A program made the translations under genes and the position numbers. The notes under the pieces were generated by a model that was not told where the DNA came from, did no database searches, and saw only the letters and a program-made list of their open reading frames with translations. Of a DNA stretch of 64,000 nt, positions 48,467 through 58,800 are shown piece after piece. Numbering within the stretch: position 1 is the first letter of the stretch; the number at the start of each line of letters is the position of its first letter. Source of the DNA: Actinomadura_E scrupuli (GTDB taxonomy: Bacteria > Actinomycetota > Actinomycetes > Streptosporangiales > Streptosporangiaceae); contig NZ_JBPCCU010000009.1 of assembly GCF_050971785.1 (NCBI RefSeq), positions 186,001 through 250,000 of the forward strand, in the 5' to 3' direction.

Positions 48467-49741
48467 CTAGCCGCGGAAGGCGATGACCTCGCCCGCCGTC
48501 TTGCCGGCGCCGGTGACCTCCACGGCGAGGCGCTCACCGTGCGCCATGAGCAGCCGCCGGGCCCGCAGCACGATCTCCAGGTCGAACCGCAGGTCGGGAT
48601 CCAGCAACTGGTCTCCGAACAGGTCCTCGAGCTGGCGCAGCCGGTAGCGCACGGTCTGCGGGTGGACGTGCAGGCGCATGGCGACCTCATTGGCGTTGCG
48701 GCCGGCCTGCAGCCAGGCCAGCAGCGTCTCCGCCAGCCGGTCCTGCTGGCTGGGCCGCAGATGCGCCAGCGGCGCCAGCCGCAGCACGGCCAGCGACTCC
48801 AGCAGGTCCTCGTCCTGGAAGACGATTAACGTGGAGATGTGCTCGACGCACCGCACCACGCCCGTCTCCTCGATGATCCCCCGCTGGCTGAGGGCGAGCG
48901 TCTGGCGGGCCCACTGCATCGAGCGGGACGCCTCGTTGAGCGGCACCGTGGGCCCGACGGCGGCGACACAGTCGGCCAGCGCGCGGTCGATGAGCTTGGC
49001 CCGGCCGGGCCCGTCGGGATCGGGGATGATCAGCGACGGCTGGCGCCGGGTGAGGTCGGCGAGGATGTCGGGGGGCATTGCGGGCAGCCGGGCGTCCTGG
49101 TGGTTGCCGCCCAGCGCGACCGCGGCGACCGTGCGCGGCAGCGGCCAGTGCGCGGCGGCGGCCAGATCGGCGATGGCGTCCATGCTGGAGGGCGGCGTGC
49201 TGAGCAGCAGGTCGAGCAGCCGCCGGCGGCGGCGCTGCATCTCCCCGGCGGCGGCGGACTGCGCCTGCGCGTGACCTTCGGCGGCCGCCGCGGCGAGCTC
49301 GTCCTGGAACGTGAGCATGGCCTCGCCGAGGGTCGCCACCACCTTGGAGGCGATGTCCAGCTCCACGGCCCCCTCGGAGATGTGCCGCCAGGCGATCAGG
49401 CCACCGACCCGGGTGGCCGCCTGCATCGCGTCGAGGCTGCGCCCCTCCCCGGCCTCGCCGCGGCCGATCGCGCGGAAGAAGTCGGTGACGGACTCGGCCG
49501 GCGTGTCGGGGGAGCCGATCCGGTCCACGAAGTACTGGAGGACGCGCTCGACGGCGAGCCGCAGCGTCGCCGAGTACGGTCCGTCGCCCGGGCGTGAGTA
49601 CTCCCGGACCCGCGCCTGGATCTCCTGGATCATGTCATCCGCCACCTCGTCGAGGTGGGGCCGGATCATCTCCGCCACCTCCTGGGGGATGTCCGCCCAG
49701 GGCTGACGAGACGGGGCGGATGGACCGGTTTCTCCAGCCAC
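48467..49741 (-). CDS. PucR/CdaR-type transcriptional regulator
   Basis: The 424-residue protein ends in the PucR helix-turn-helix (about 338-400; AWLQAGRNANEVAMRLHVHP, TVRYRLRQLEDLFG). The long N-terminal part is helical with a GGDEF-like central fold, as usual for PucR-type sensors. Such proteins control purine, sugar-acid or actinobacterial secondary metabolic genes. The start is GTG 49741, which lies upstream of qcrB in divergent orientation. Confidence 0.92.
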   Translation of the reverse strand: MAGETGPSAPSRQPWADIPQEVAEMIRPHLDEVADDMIQEIQARVREYSRPGDGPYSATLRLAVERVLQYFVDRIGSPDTPAESVTDFFRAIGRGEAGEGRSLDAMQAATRVGGLIAWRHISEGAVELDIASKVVATLGEAMLTFQDELAAAAAEGHAQAQSAAAGEMQRRRRRLLDLLLSTPPSSMDAIADLAAAAHWPLPRTVAAVALGGNHQDARLPAMPPDILADLTRRQPSLIIPDPDGPGRAKLIDRALADCVAAVGPTVPLNEASRSMQWARQTLALSQRGIIEETGVVRCVEHISTLIVFQDEDLLESLAVLRLAPLAHLRPSQQDRLAETLLAWLQAGRNANEVAMRLHVHPQTVRYRLRQLEDLFGDQLLDPDLRFDLEIVLRARRLLMAHGERLAVEVTGAGKTAGEVIAFRG

Positions 49742-49772
49742 GCAGCTACCTCCAGCCGGTCACGACCTCACC

Positions 49773-49806
49773 AGTAACGCACACGGCAATAGGAGATGTG
49801 GTTACT
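49773..49806. promoter_or_regulatory. Spaced inverted repeat between pucR and qcrB
   Basis: AGTAAC (49773-49778) and GTTACT (49801-49806) are perfect complements about 22 bp apart, roughly two helical turns. GTGGTTACTT (49798-49807) is the reverse complement of the operator half at 42421-42430. Confidence 0.35.
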
Positions 49807-49968
49807 TGCGCAACTACTACGGGAAAAATCATGACCTGTCGGTGGCCAGGTCGCCAGTGTAGGTCGGATCAAGGCCAGCTTCGGCCGCGGCGGCATGTCA
49901 CGAAATGGGATATCCAATCCGTCTTGGTGGGTAGATGCGAATTGGTGACGGGCGATCTGGAGGTCCCG

Positions 49969-51594
49969 ATGGCCGCTCCCCCCAAGGCACCGGCCGGCCG
50001 CGGTGCGAAGTCAGCCAGGGCGATCGACGACCGCTTCGGACCCGGGAAGTTCCTCGGCAAGGCCATGAAGAAGGCCTTCCCCGACCACTGGAGCTTCCTG
50101 CTCGGTGAGATCGCCCTGTACTCGTTCTTGATCATCTTGCTGACCGGGATCTTCCTGACGTTGTTCTTCCGGCCGAGCATGGGCGAGGTGGTCTACAACG
50201 GGTCATACGTGCCGCTGCGGGGTGAGCGGATGAGCGAGGCCTACGCCTCGACGCTGCACATCAGCATGGACGTCCGCGGCGGGCTGCTGATGCGGCAGAT
50301 GCACCACTGGGCGACCGTCATCTTCCTGGCGGCGATCGTCATCCACATGCTGCGCAACTTCTTCACCGGGGCCTTCCGCAAGCCACGCGAGCTCAACTGG
50401 CTGATCGGCGTGGCGCTGTTCACCCTGGTGCTGCTCAACGGCCTGTTCGGCTACTCGCTCCCGGACGACCTGCTGTCCGGGGCGGGCCTGCGGATCCTCT
50501 ACGGGGTGATCCTCTCGCTTCCGGTCGTCGGCAGCTATCTCATGTACTTCCTGTTCGGCGCGGGCGGTTTCCCGGGCGACGCGCTGATCCCCCGCCTGTT
50601 CACCATCCACGTCCTGCTCATCCCGGGCATCCTGCTGGCCCTGATCCCGCTGCACGGCGTCGTGCTCACCTGGATGCAGACGCACACGCAGTTCCCCGGC
50701 AAGCGCAGCACCAACCGGACCGTCCGCGGCTACCCGTTCTTCCCCGTCTTCGTCGCCAAGACGACCGCGTTCTTCCTCTGGGTCTTCGCCGTCACCGCGC
50801 TGCTGGCCACGTTCTTCCAGATCAACCCGATCTGGCTGTTCGGGCCGTACCGCCCGGAGGACATCACCGCGGGTTCGCAGCCGGACTGGTACATGGGCTT
50901 CATGGAGGGCGCGCTGCGCATCATGCCCGCCTGGGAGGTCAACCTGTGGGGCCACACGCTGGCGATGAGCGTGATCATCCCCGCTCTGGTGGTGCCCGGT
51001 CTCCTGTTCACCGGGCTGGCCCTCTACCCGTTCCTGGAACGCTGGGTGACCGGCGACCACGAGGTGCACCACCTGCTGGACCGGCCGCGGGACGTGCCGG
51101 TGCGCACCGCCATCGGCGCGGCGGGCATCGCCTTCTACGGCGTGCTGTGGGCGGCGGGCGGCAACGACGTCCTGGCCACACGCTTCTCCATCCCGCTGTT
51201 CTGGACGACGTGGTTCTTCCGGTTCGCCGTCTTCCTCGCGCCGGTGGCCGCCTACATGGTGACGTACCGGATGTGCCTGGGCCTGCAGGGACGGGACCGC
51301 AGCCTGGTCTCGCACGGCCTGGAGACCGGGATCATCAAGCGGATGCCGGACGGGGAGTACATCGAGGTCGAGCGGCCCCTCACCGCGGAGGAGCTGGCAC
51401 CGATCACCGATGCCCGCCCGTCGCCCGCGGTCGTGCTGGCCCGCCCGGAGCTGGACGGCATCCAGGCGCCGGCGAACCGCGGTCCCGTGAACCGGCTGAG
51501 GGTCGCCCTGAACCGCAGGTTCATGACCGACCTCGGCGGGCCCCCGCAGGAGCCCGCCGAGGAACAGCGGGCGATCAGTGGCGGTAAAGGTTGA
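49969..51594 (+). CDS. qcrB: Cytochrome bc1 complex cytochrome b subunit, orphan QcrB
   Basis: ATG 49969 with GGAGG five bases upstream gives 541 residues. Cytochrome b features are clear: eight to nine helices, heme ligands in RQMHHW and VIHMLRNF and in TIHVLLIPGILLALIPLH, the Qo-site region FPVFVAKT, and an actinobacterial C-terminal cytoplasmic extension. Normally qcrB follows ctaE, qcrC and qcrA; none is here, so this is a second copy or a relocated subunit. Its end overlaps the end of the convergent ccr gene by 20 bp. Confidence 0.93.
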   Translation: MAAPPKAPAGRGAKSARAIDDRFGPGKFLGKAMKKAFPDHWSFLLGEIALYSFLIILLTGIFLTLFFRPSMGEVVYNGSYVPLRGERMSEAYASTLHISMDVRGGLLMRQMHHWATVIFLAAIVIHMLRNFFTGAFRKPRELNWLIGVALFTLVLLNGLFGYSLPDDLLSGAGLRILYGVILSLPVVGSYLMYFLFGAGGFPGDALIPRLFTIHVLLIPGILLALIPLHGVVLTWMQTHTQFPGKRSTNRTVRGYPFFPVFVAKTTAFFLWVFAVTALLATFFQINPIWLFGPYRPEDITAGSQPDWYMGFMEGALRIMPAWEVNLWGHTLAMSVIIPALVVPGLLFTGLALYPFLERWVTGDHEVHHLLDRPRDVPVRTAIGAAGIAFYGVLWAAGGNDVLATRFSIPLFWTTWFFRFAVFLAPVAAYMVTYRMCLGLQGRDRSLVSHGLETGIIKRMPDGEYIEVERPLTAEELAPITDARPSPAVVLARPELDGIQAPANRGPVNRLRVALNRRFMTDLGGPPQEPAEEQRAISGGKG

Positions 51595-52891
51595 TCTTGT
51601 CCTCGCCGATGCGCTCGCGCATGGCGTAGTCGTCGATGCCCTCGTTCTCCTTCAGGGCACCGCACAGCACCGCGACCTTGCCGATGTGCTGGTTGGTCTG
51701 CACCGCGCGGGTGGCCTCGGCCGCCTCGGTGAGCGGGAAGACCTTGGAGAGCGTCGGGTGGATCATGCCGAGGCTGATCAGCCGGTTGGTCTCCACGGCC
51801 TCGTGGTAGTTGAAGCCGTGCGAGCCGACGATGCTCTTGAGCCGCATCCACAGGAAGCGGTTGTCGTACTCGTGCTTGTAACCGGTGCTGGAACCACAGG
51901 TCACGATCTTTCCGCCGCGCTTGGCGACGTAGACCGAGGCGCCGAAGGTCTCGGCGCCGAGGTACTCGAACACGATCTGCGGGTCCTCGCCGACCAGCCG
52001 GCGTACGGCCTCGCCGAGGATCCGGCCGGCCTTCGGATGCCGGAAGCCCCGCTCGCCCAGCTCCAGCTCTTTGCGGTTGATGACGTGCTCACAGCCCTGG
52101 GCCCGGACGAGGTCGGCCTTGGCCTCCGAGCCGACCACCGCGACGGGGATGCCGCCGCCGTTCCGGACCAGCTGGGTGGCGTAGCTGCCCAGGCCGCCGG
52201 TGCCGCCCCAGACCAGGACGACGTCGCCCTGCTTCATCTGGGCGCCGTGCTTGCCGACCAGCATGCGGTACGCCGTCGAGGCGCACAGCGTGTTGGCGGC
52301 CGACTCCTCCCAGCTCAGGTGGCGGGGCTTCTTGATCAGCTGGTTGGCCTTGACGATGCAGTACTCGCCCAGGGAGCCGAAGTTGGTCTCGAAGCCCCAG
52401 GCCAGCTGGGTCTCGGTCATCATGCCGTCGTCGTAGGAGGCGTGGTCCTCCTCGTCCACGTAGGACGGGGAGATGACGACCTTGTCGCCGACCTTCCAGT
52501 GCTTGACGCCGACGCCGGTGCGCACGACCACGCCGGAGCCGTCGGAGCCGAGGATGTGGTACGGCAGGTTGTGCCGGGCGCCGTTCCAGCCCTGGCGGCC
52601 GAACTTCTCGAGGAAGGCGAAAGTCGGAACCGGCTCGAAGATGGCCGACCAGACGGTGTTGAAGTTGATGGCCGCCGACATGACCGCGACGACGCACTCG
52701 TCGGGTGCCAGCTCCGGCATCTCGACCTCACCGACGTGCAGTGACCTGCGTACGTCCTTGTCGGTCTCGCCTTCGAAGATGCCCACTTCGTTCTTGAGCG
52801 TGTACGCGGCCGTGAACCTGGACGGCAGTTCGCACTCGCTCAACTCAGCGGCGTCAGCGCCTGCGCGTACGGCGTCGAGCAGGTCAGACAT
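51575..52891 (-). CDS. ccr: Crotonyl-CoA carboxylase/reductase
   Basis: ATG 52891 behind GGAGG gives 438 residues. The MDR reductase fold has the NADP loop VWGGTGGLGSYATQL, and the CO2-binding pocket residues known in this family are visible: Asn in INFNTVW, Phe-Glu in WGFETNFGS and His in GSHGFNYHE. It converts crotonyl-CoA, NADPH and CO2 to ethylmalonyl-CoA. It overlaps the PKS stop by 8 bp and is translationally coupled to it, so its main task is probably extender supply for that PKS. Confidence 0.95.
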   Translation of the reverse strand: MSDLLDAVRAGADAAELSECELPSRFTAAYTLKNEVGIFEGETDKDVRRSLHVGEVEMPELAPDECVVAVMSAAINFNTVWSAIFEPVPTFAFLEKFGRQGWNGARHNLPYHILGSDGSGVVVRTGVGVKHWKVGDKVVISPSYVDEEDHASYDDGMMTETQLAWGFETNFGSLGEYCIVKANQLIKKPRHLSWEESAANTLCASTAYRMLVGKHGAQMKQGDVVLVWGGTGGLGSYATQLVRNGGGIPVAVVGSEAKADLVRAQGCEHVINRKELELGERGFRHPKAGRILGEAVRRLVGEDPQIVFEYLGAETFGASVYVAKRGGKIVTCGSSTGYKHEYDNRFLWMRLKSIVGSHGFNYHEAVETNRLISLGMIHPTLSKVFPLTEAAEATRAVQTNQHIGKVAVLCGALKENEGIDDYAMRERIGEDKINLYRH

Positions 52892-55800
52892 CGATAACCT
52901 CCGGGGTACGTGACGGGTCGACCACTGGCGCGCCTCCAGCGAGCTGTTCGCCCAGGTGGGCGGCGATGGCCTCCACACCAGGGGGATCGAGCAGATTCAG
53001 GTGATGCGTCTGCGGGATCCAGACGATCTCCAGATTCGAGCAGAGCTCCCCGAAACCATTGGTCTCGTCGAGCGCGTAGCGTTCACCGACGTCCAGCCCC
53101 CAGGGGGTGGGGTCGGGGGCGCGGTACAGGACCACCCGGCCCTCGTAAGGCTGTGGGTGGTAGGCCTCCAGGGATCTGGTGTCCTGGTGCGAGGTGAGCT
53201 GGTGGTGCAGCACCGCCGGCGGAAGGATCTCGATCAGCGGCGCCGCGCGCTCCATGACCAGCGCGAACTGCTGCTCTTCCGACAGTCCGGCCAGCTCATC
53301 GTAGGACAGGACGAGGTTCAGCCCGTAGGTGGTGTTCAGGTACTCGACGAAGGCGGAGAACCGCCTGGCCAGCGTGTCGGCCTCGTCCTCCACCGGCCTG
53401 GGCACCCCGGCGTCGAACAGCACGACCATCTCGACCTCGCGGCCGGCGGCCACCAGCTGGCGGGCGGTCTCGTAGGCCAGCACGCCGCCGAACGACCAGC
53501 CGCCGAGCCGGAACGGCCCTTCGGGCTGCGCCTGCCGCAGGTGCTCGACGTACCGGGCGCACCGCTCCTCCACGGTGGGGGCGTCCTCGAACCGCTCCAG
53601 CCCGAAGAAGGGCTGGTCGGGGCCGAGCAGCGAGGCCAGCTGCTGGTACACGCCGGTGGTGCCGCCCGCCGGATGCGCCGAGAAGAACGGCAGGCGCGTT
53701 CCGTGCGGCTGGAGCGGCCGCACGGTCTGCCGCGCCGCCTCCTCCTCCGCGCCGCGGATGACCTCCGCGACGTGCTCGGCCGTCGGCGTGACGAACAGCT
53801 CGGACCGGTTGAGCTCGCAGCCCAGCTCGGCGGTGAGATGCCGGACGACCTCGTCGGCCTGGTGGTCGTGGCCGCCCAGCTCGGCGAAGAAGTCGGCGAT
53901 GACGCTGACGCGGGAGACCCCGAGGACCTCCTCGAAGATCCGTACGGCCAGCCGCTCGGCGGCGTCCCGGGGCATGACGTAGGAGGGGTCCTCGGCCACC
54001 GTCACCTGGGCCGGCACCGGCGCGTCGCCGAGCCCGAGCTCGCCGGCCGCCCAGGCCTCGAAGGACCCGACGCTGGCGCCCTGCAGCAGGATCGCCGGGG
54101 GCACGGTCAGCCCCAGATCGTGCTCCACACCGCTCTTGATCCGCACCGCAACCAGCGAGTCGAGACCGAGCTCGGTCAGCGGAACGGCCGGATCCAGCTG
54201 CTCGGGGGCGTACCCCAGCACGGTGGCGATCCGCCAGCGCGTCCGGTCGGAGATCATGCGCCTGGCCAGTGCGGGTTCCAGCTCCTTGAGCGCCTCGGGC
54301 CCGGGCCAGCCGGCGTCCTCGGCGTCCTGCCGCTGCTCGGCCTCGCTGACCAGCGCCGTGAAGTACGGCATGCCGGTGATCTCGGGGAACAGGCTGAGCG
54401 CCGTCACCGCGTCGAAGCGGACGACTCCGGTCGCGGCCCGGTCGTGGGCGAGCAGCGCCTCCAGCGCCTCGGCGCCCTCGTCCGGTGTGATCGGCGCGAG
54501 CACGGTGACGCTGAGGTCGGCGGCCCCGCCGACCTGCGACCAGGGGCCCCAGTTGATGGTCGTCGCGGGCAGTCCCTGCGCCCGGCGCCAGTCGACGAGG
54601 GCGTCCAGCGCGGCGTTGGCCGCGGCGTAGGCCGCCTGGCCGGGCGAGCCCAGCAGGGCGGCGGCGCTCGAGTGCACCAGCCACCAGTCGAGATCCAGAC
54701 CTCGCGTCGCCTCGTGCAGCCGCCACGCACCGCCGACCTTCGGGGTCCACACGGTGTGCAGATCCTCGGCGCCCAGGTCGGCGATCAGCCGGTCGTCCAT
54801 GCCGGCCGCGCCGTGCACCACGCCGCACAGCCGGACGCCGCCCTCCTGGGCCACCGCGACCAGCCGTTCGGCGACTCCGGGCTCGGCTACGTCGCCGAGG
54901 ACCACCCCGACGTCCACGCCGCTCTCCCGCAGCCTGGCGATGATCTTCTCCGCGTCGGGCCGGGGCCCGGACCGGCCGGACAGCACGATCCGCCCGGCGC
55001 CGCGCTCGGCCAGCAGCCGCGCGGTGACCAGGCCGATTCCGCCGTAGCCACCGGTGATGATGTACGAGCCGCCACGGCGCACGATCTTCTTGGGCCTGCC
55101 CTCGCCCAGTGCGGCGGCCTGGAGCCGGGCGACGTAGCGTACGCCGTCGCGGTAGGCCACCTCGGTGTCGGCCGCGCCGGCGGCCAGCTCCGCGAGCAGC
55201 AGCCCGCCCGTCGCCAGGTCGGCCGTGCCCGGTCCGGTACGCGGCTCGCCGGTCTCGGGCGGAAGGTCGACCAGGGTGGCGCGCAGTGCCGGGTGCTCGA
55301 AGCCGAGGACCCGGACCAGGGCCCGGACGAAGGCCCGGCGGGGGTCACCGCCCTCCCGCTCCCGTACGGCCAGCGCGCCGCGGGTGACGATCCACAGCCG
55401 CGGCGGGGTCTCGGCCGCCGGCCCGCCGCTCTGCTCGCCCGCGGGCGGGGACGCCAGTGCGCGAGCCGCACCGGTGACCGCGAGCACCAGCCGCTCGTCC
55501 ACCAGATCGGCGGGCGGGGCCAGCACGACATGCCGCGGGGACCGCGCCGCCATCGCGCGCACGAAGGCCTCGACGTCGTCCCAGTCGACGGCGGCGGCGC
55601 CCTCGCCCGGCACGCCGTCACCCGGCACACCGTCACTCAGCACCTCGGCACCCAGGCCGAGGTCACCCAGCACAAGGTCACCCAGCACGACGCGGGTCCC
55701 CGGGTCGCCGCCCTCCGGGGTCTCCAGCGCCGGCGTCTCCTGCCAGGCCGGCTCGACGAGCTTGCCGGTCAGCGGGACGGGCACCTCCGTGGCCGGCACT

Positions 55801-58800
55801 CCGCGCAGCACGACGCCGGTGGCCTCGGCGAGGACCTCGCCGTCGTTGCCGAGCAGGCGTACGGTGCCGACCGGGCCGTGCTCGGCCTGCACGATCTCGG
55901 TCTGGACCCGGCCGCCACGGTGCGTCGGGCCGAGCACCCGCAGCCCGCCGATCCAGGAGGGCAGCACGGTGCCGTCACCCGCCGCACCCCCGGACTGTGC
56001 CGCTCCGGACTGGGCGTCGGCCTCCGCGCACAGGACGGCGAGACAGCGGTCGAACACCTCGGGGTGCAGCCGGTAGTGCCTGCTGCCCCGTACCGCGGGC
56101 TCGACCGCCACCCCCGGCTCGGTTCCCGCCACCGAGGCGGGACCGGAGTCGGGACCGACCTCGGCGTAGGCCAGCCGGGCCCAGGTGCCGGCCGGGTTCA
56201 GCGCGTGGATCTCCACTCGCCGGTCGGCGACGGTGAGGGTCGTCGTGACGGTGGTCTGCTCCTCCAGCGGGAGCAGCCGCTCCACGCACAGGCCGTTGAC
56301 GCGGAGTGGCGAGGTGGAGGTGCCGCCGAGCGCCTCGGTGCCGGCGGCCAGCGCCATCTCGGCCAGCGCCGCGGCGGGCAGCAGCGTGGTGCCGTGCACG
56401 TGCCGTCCGGCGAGCCAGGGCTGTGCGGCGGTGCCCACCTCGGCCCGCCAGGCGTGCCGGTCCTCGCCCGGCAGCTCCACGTGCGCGCCGAGCAGCGGGT
56501 GTTCGTCCGCCCGCGGGGCCGGGCGCGGGGCGACCCAGTGCCGCTCGTGCCGCCAGGGCGCCGCCGGCAGATCGATGATCCTGCCACCGGCGGGCGGGCT
56601 CACCTGGTGACCGTGGACGGCGAGGGTGGCGAGCGCGACATGGAAGGTGAGGGTGTCGTCGGTCTCCTGGCCCTTGGGCGCCCGCTTGAGCGTGTGGGCG
56701 ACCAGCGTGCCGGGAACGTCGTGCAGCGTCTCGCCGACCGCGTGCGACAGGATCGGATGGGCGTTGATCTCGACGAACGTGCGGTGGCCGTCCGCCGCGG
56801 CGGCGGAGACCGCGTCGGTCAGGCGGACCGGGTTGCGCAGGTTGGCCACCCAGTACTCGGCGTCCGGCGTCGCGCTCCCCGTGAGGGCGCGCGGGTCCTC
56901 CAGAGCCGTGGTGTAAAGCGTGATGCCCTCCGCCAGCGGCGTCCCCGGGGAGCCGCCGAGGTCGGCCAGCTCCTCCCGGAGCAACGGCAGCAGCGGGTCG
57001 ACCTGCGGGGAGTGCCCGGCGCCCTCGGCCTTGACCATCCGGGCCAGCACGCCCCGCTCCTCGGCGCGGGCGACCACCAAGGCGACCTGGTCGGCGTTGC
57101 CGGTGACCACGGTCTGCCGGGGCGAGGAGTGCACGGCGGCGTACACCTCGGAAAGGTCCGCGGCCAGCTCGGCGACCTCGGCGGCGGACAGGCCGAGCAC
57201 GGCCATCGCGCCACCGCCCACGAGCCGCGTCAGCAGCCGGGACCGGCGGGTGATGACCTTGACGCCGTCCTCGACGGTCAGCGCGCCCGCGATCACCGCG
57301 GCGGCGACCTCGCCCATCGAGTGACCGATCACCGCTGACGGAGTGACGCCGTACGACGCCCACATCCTGGCCAGCCCGATCTGGATGCCGAACAGCACCG
57401 GCATGGTCTGCGCGGGACCGTCCGGCTGCTCCCCGGCCTCCAGCAGATCCCACAGGGAGAAGCCGGCCTCCTCGGTGAACAGCGCGTCCAGGTCGTCGAT
57501 GGCCTCGGCGAACGCGGCCTCCTCGGCCAGCAGCTTCTGGGCCATCCCGGGGCGCTGCGCGCCGTACCCGGAGAAGACCCAGACCGGGCGGGCCGGGGCG
57601 GCGGTCAGCGCCTTGCCGGCGACGACCGCGGGGTGCGGCCGTCCGGCGGCGAGCGCGTTCAGTCCGTCCAGCAGCCCGGCGCGGTCGCGCGCCACGACGG
57701 CCGTACGGGCCCGGCCCCGGCCGTCGCGCCGGTGCAGGGTGTGCGCGACGTCGGCCAGCGGGACGTCCTGGTGATCCTCCAGCCACGCCGCCAGCGCGGC
57801 CGCGTGATCGACGATCCGCTCGGCGGAGGTGTCGGAGAGGCTGTACGCGCGGGCCGAGGCGGGCCGGGGCACCACCGTCTGCGGGCCGGCGCCCTCCAGG
57901 ACGACATGGGCGTTGGTGCCGCCGAACCCGAAGCCGGACACCCCGGCCCGGGCCGGGTGATCGCGGCGCGGCCACGGGGTCCGGGCCGCCACCACCTCCA
58001 GCCGCAGATCCTCGAAGGGGATGTGCGGGTTGGGCTCCCGGTAGTGAATGCTCGGCGGCAGCGTCTGGTGATGCAGCGCCAGCACCGTCTTGATCAGGCC
58101 CGCGATGCCCGCGGCGGACTCCATGTGGCCCAGGTTGGACTTGGCCGATCCGATCAGCAGCGGCCGGTCCTCCGCCCGGCCCGCGCCGAGCACCTCGCCC
58201 ATGGCCTTGGCCTCGATCGGGTCGCCGAGGAAGGTCCCGGTGCCGTGCGCCTCGACGTAGTCCACCTCGCGGGTGTCGATCCCCGCGCGGGCGTAGACGT
58301 CGCGCAGCAGCGCCTTCTGCGCGTCCGAGTTGGGCGCGACCAGGCCGTTGGACCGGCCGTCGGAGTTGACCCCGGAGCCCTTGATGAGCGCGAGCACGCG
58401 GTCGCCGTCCCGGCGGGCGTCCGACAGCCGCTTGAGCACGATGACGCCGCACCCCTCGGCACGGACCATCCCGTCGGCGGAGGCGTCGAAGGCCTTGCAC
58501 CGGCCGTCGGCGGCGGTGCCCCCGGCCTGGTCGAAGGTCATCGTGATGGTCGGGGAGAGCAGCAGGTTGACGCCGCCCGCCAGCGCCACGTCCGCCTCAC
58601 CGCCGCGCAGGGCCTGCACGGCGAGGTGGGTGGAGACCAGCGAGGACGAGCAGGCGGTGTCCACGATCATGCTGGGCCCGCGCAGGTCCAGCAGGTACGA
58701 CAGCCGGTTGGCGATGATGCTCAGCGCCGCGCCGGTCGCGGTGAACGCCTCCAGCCGGGCGAAGTCGGACGCGGTGAAGGCGGCGTACTCGGGGGCGGAG

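Noticed and set aside
52956..57338. Very long open frame (over 1,400 codons) on the plus strand opposite the PKS
   Set aside because: It is the antisense shadow of a high-GC gene: Gly/Arg/Gln-rich, no domain, no ribosome site, and the PKS on the other strand is fully supported.
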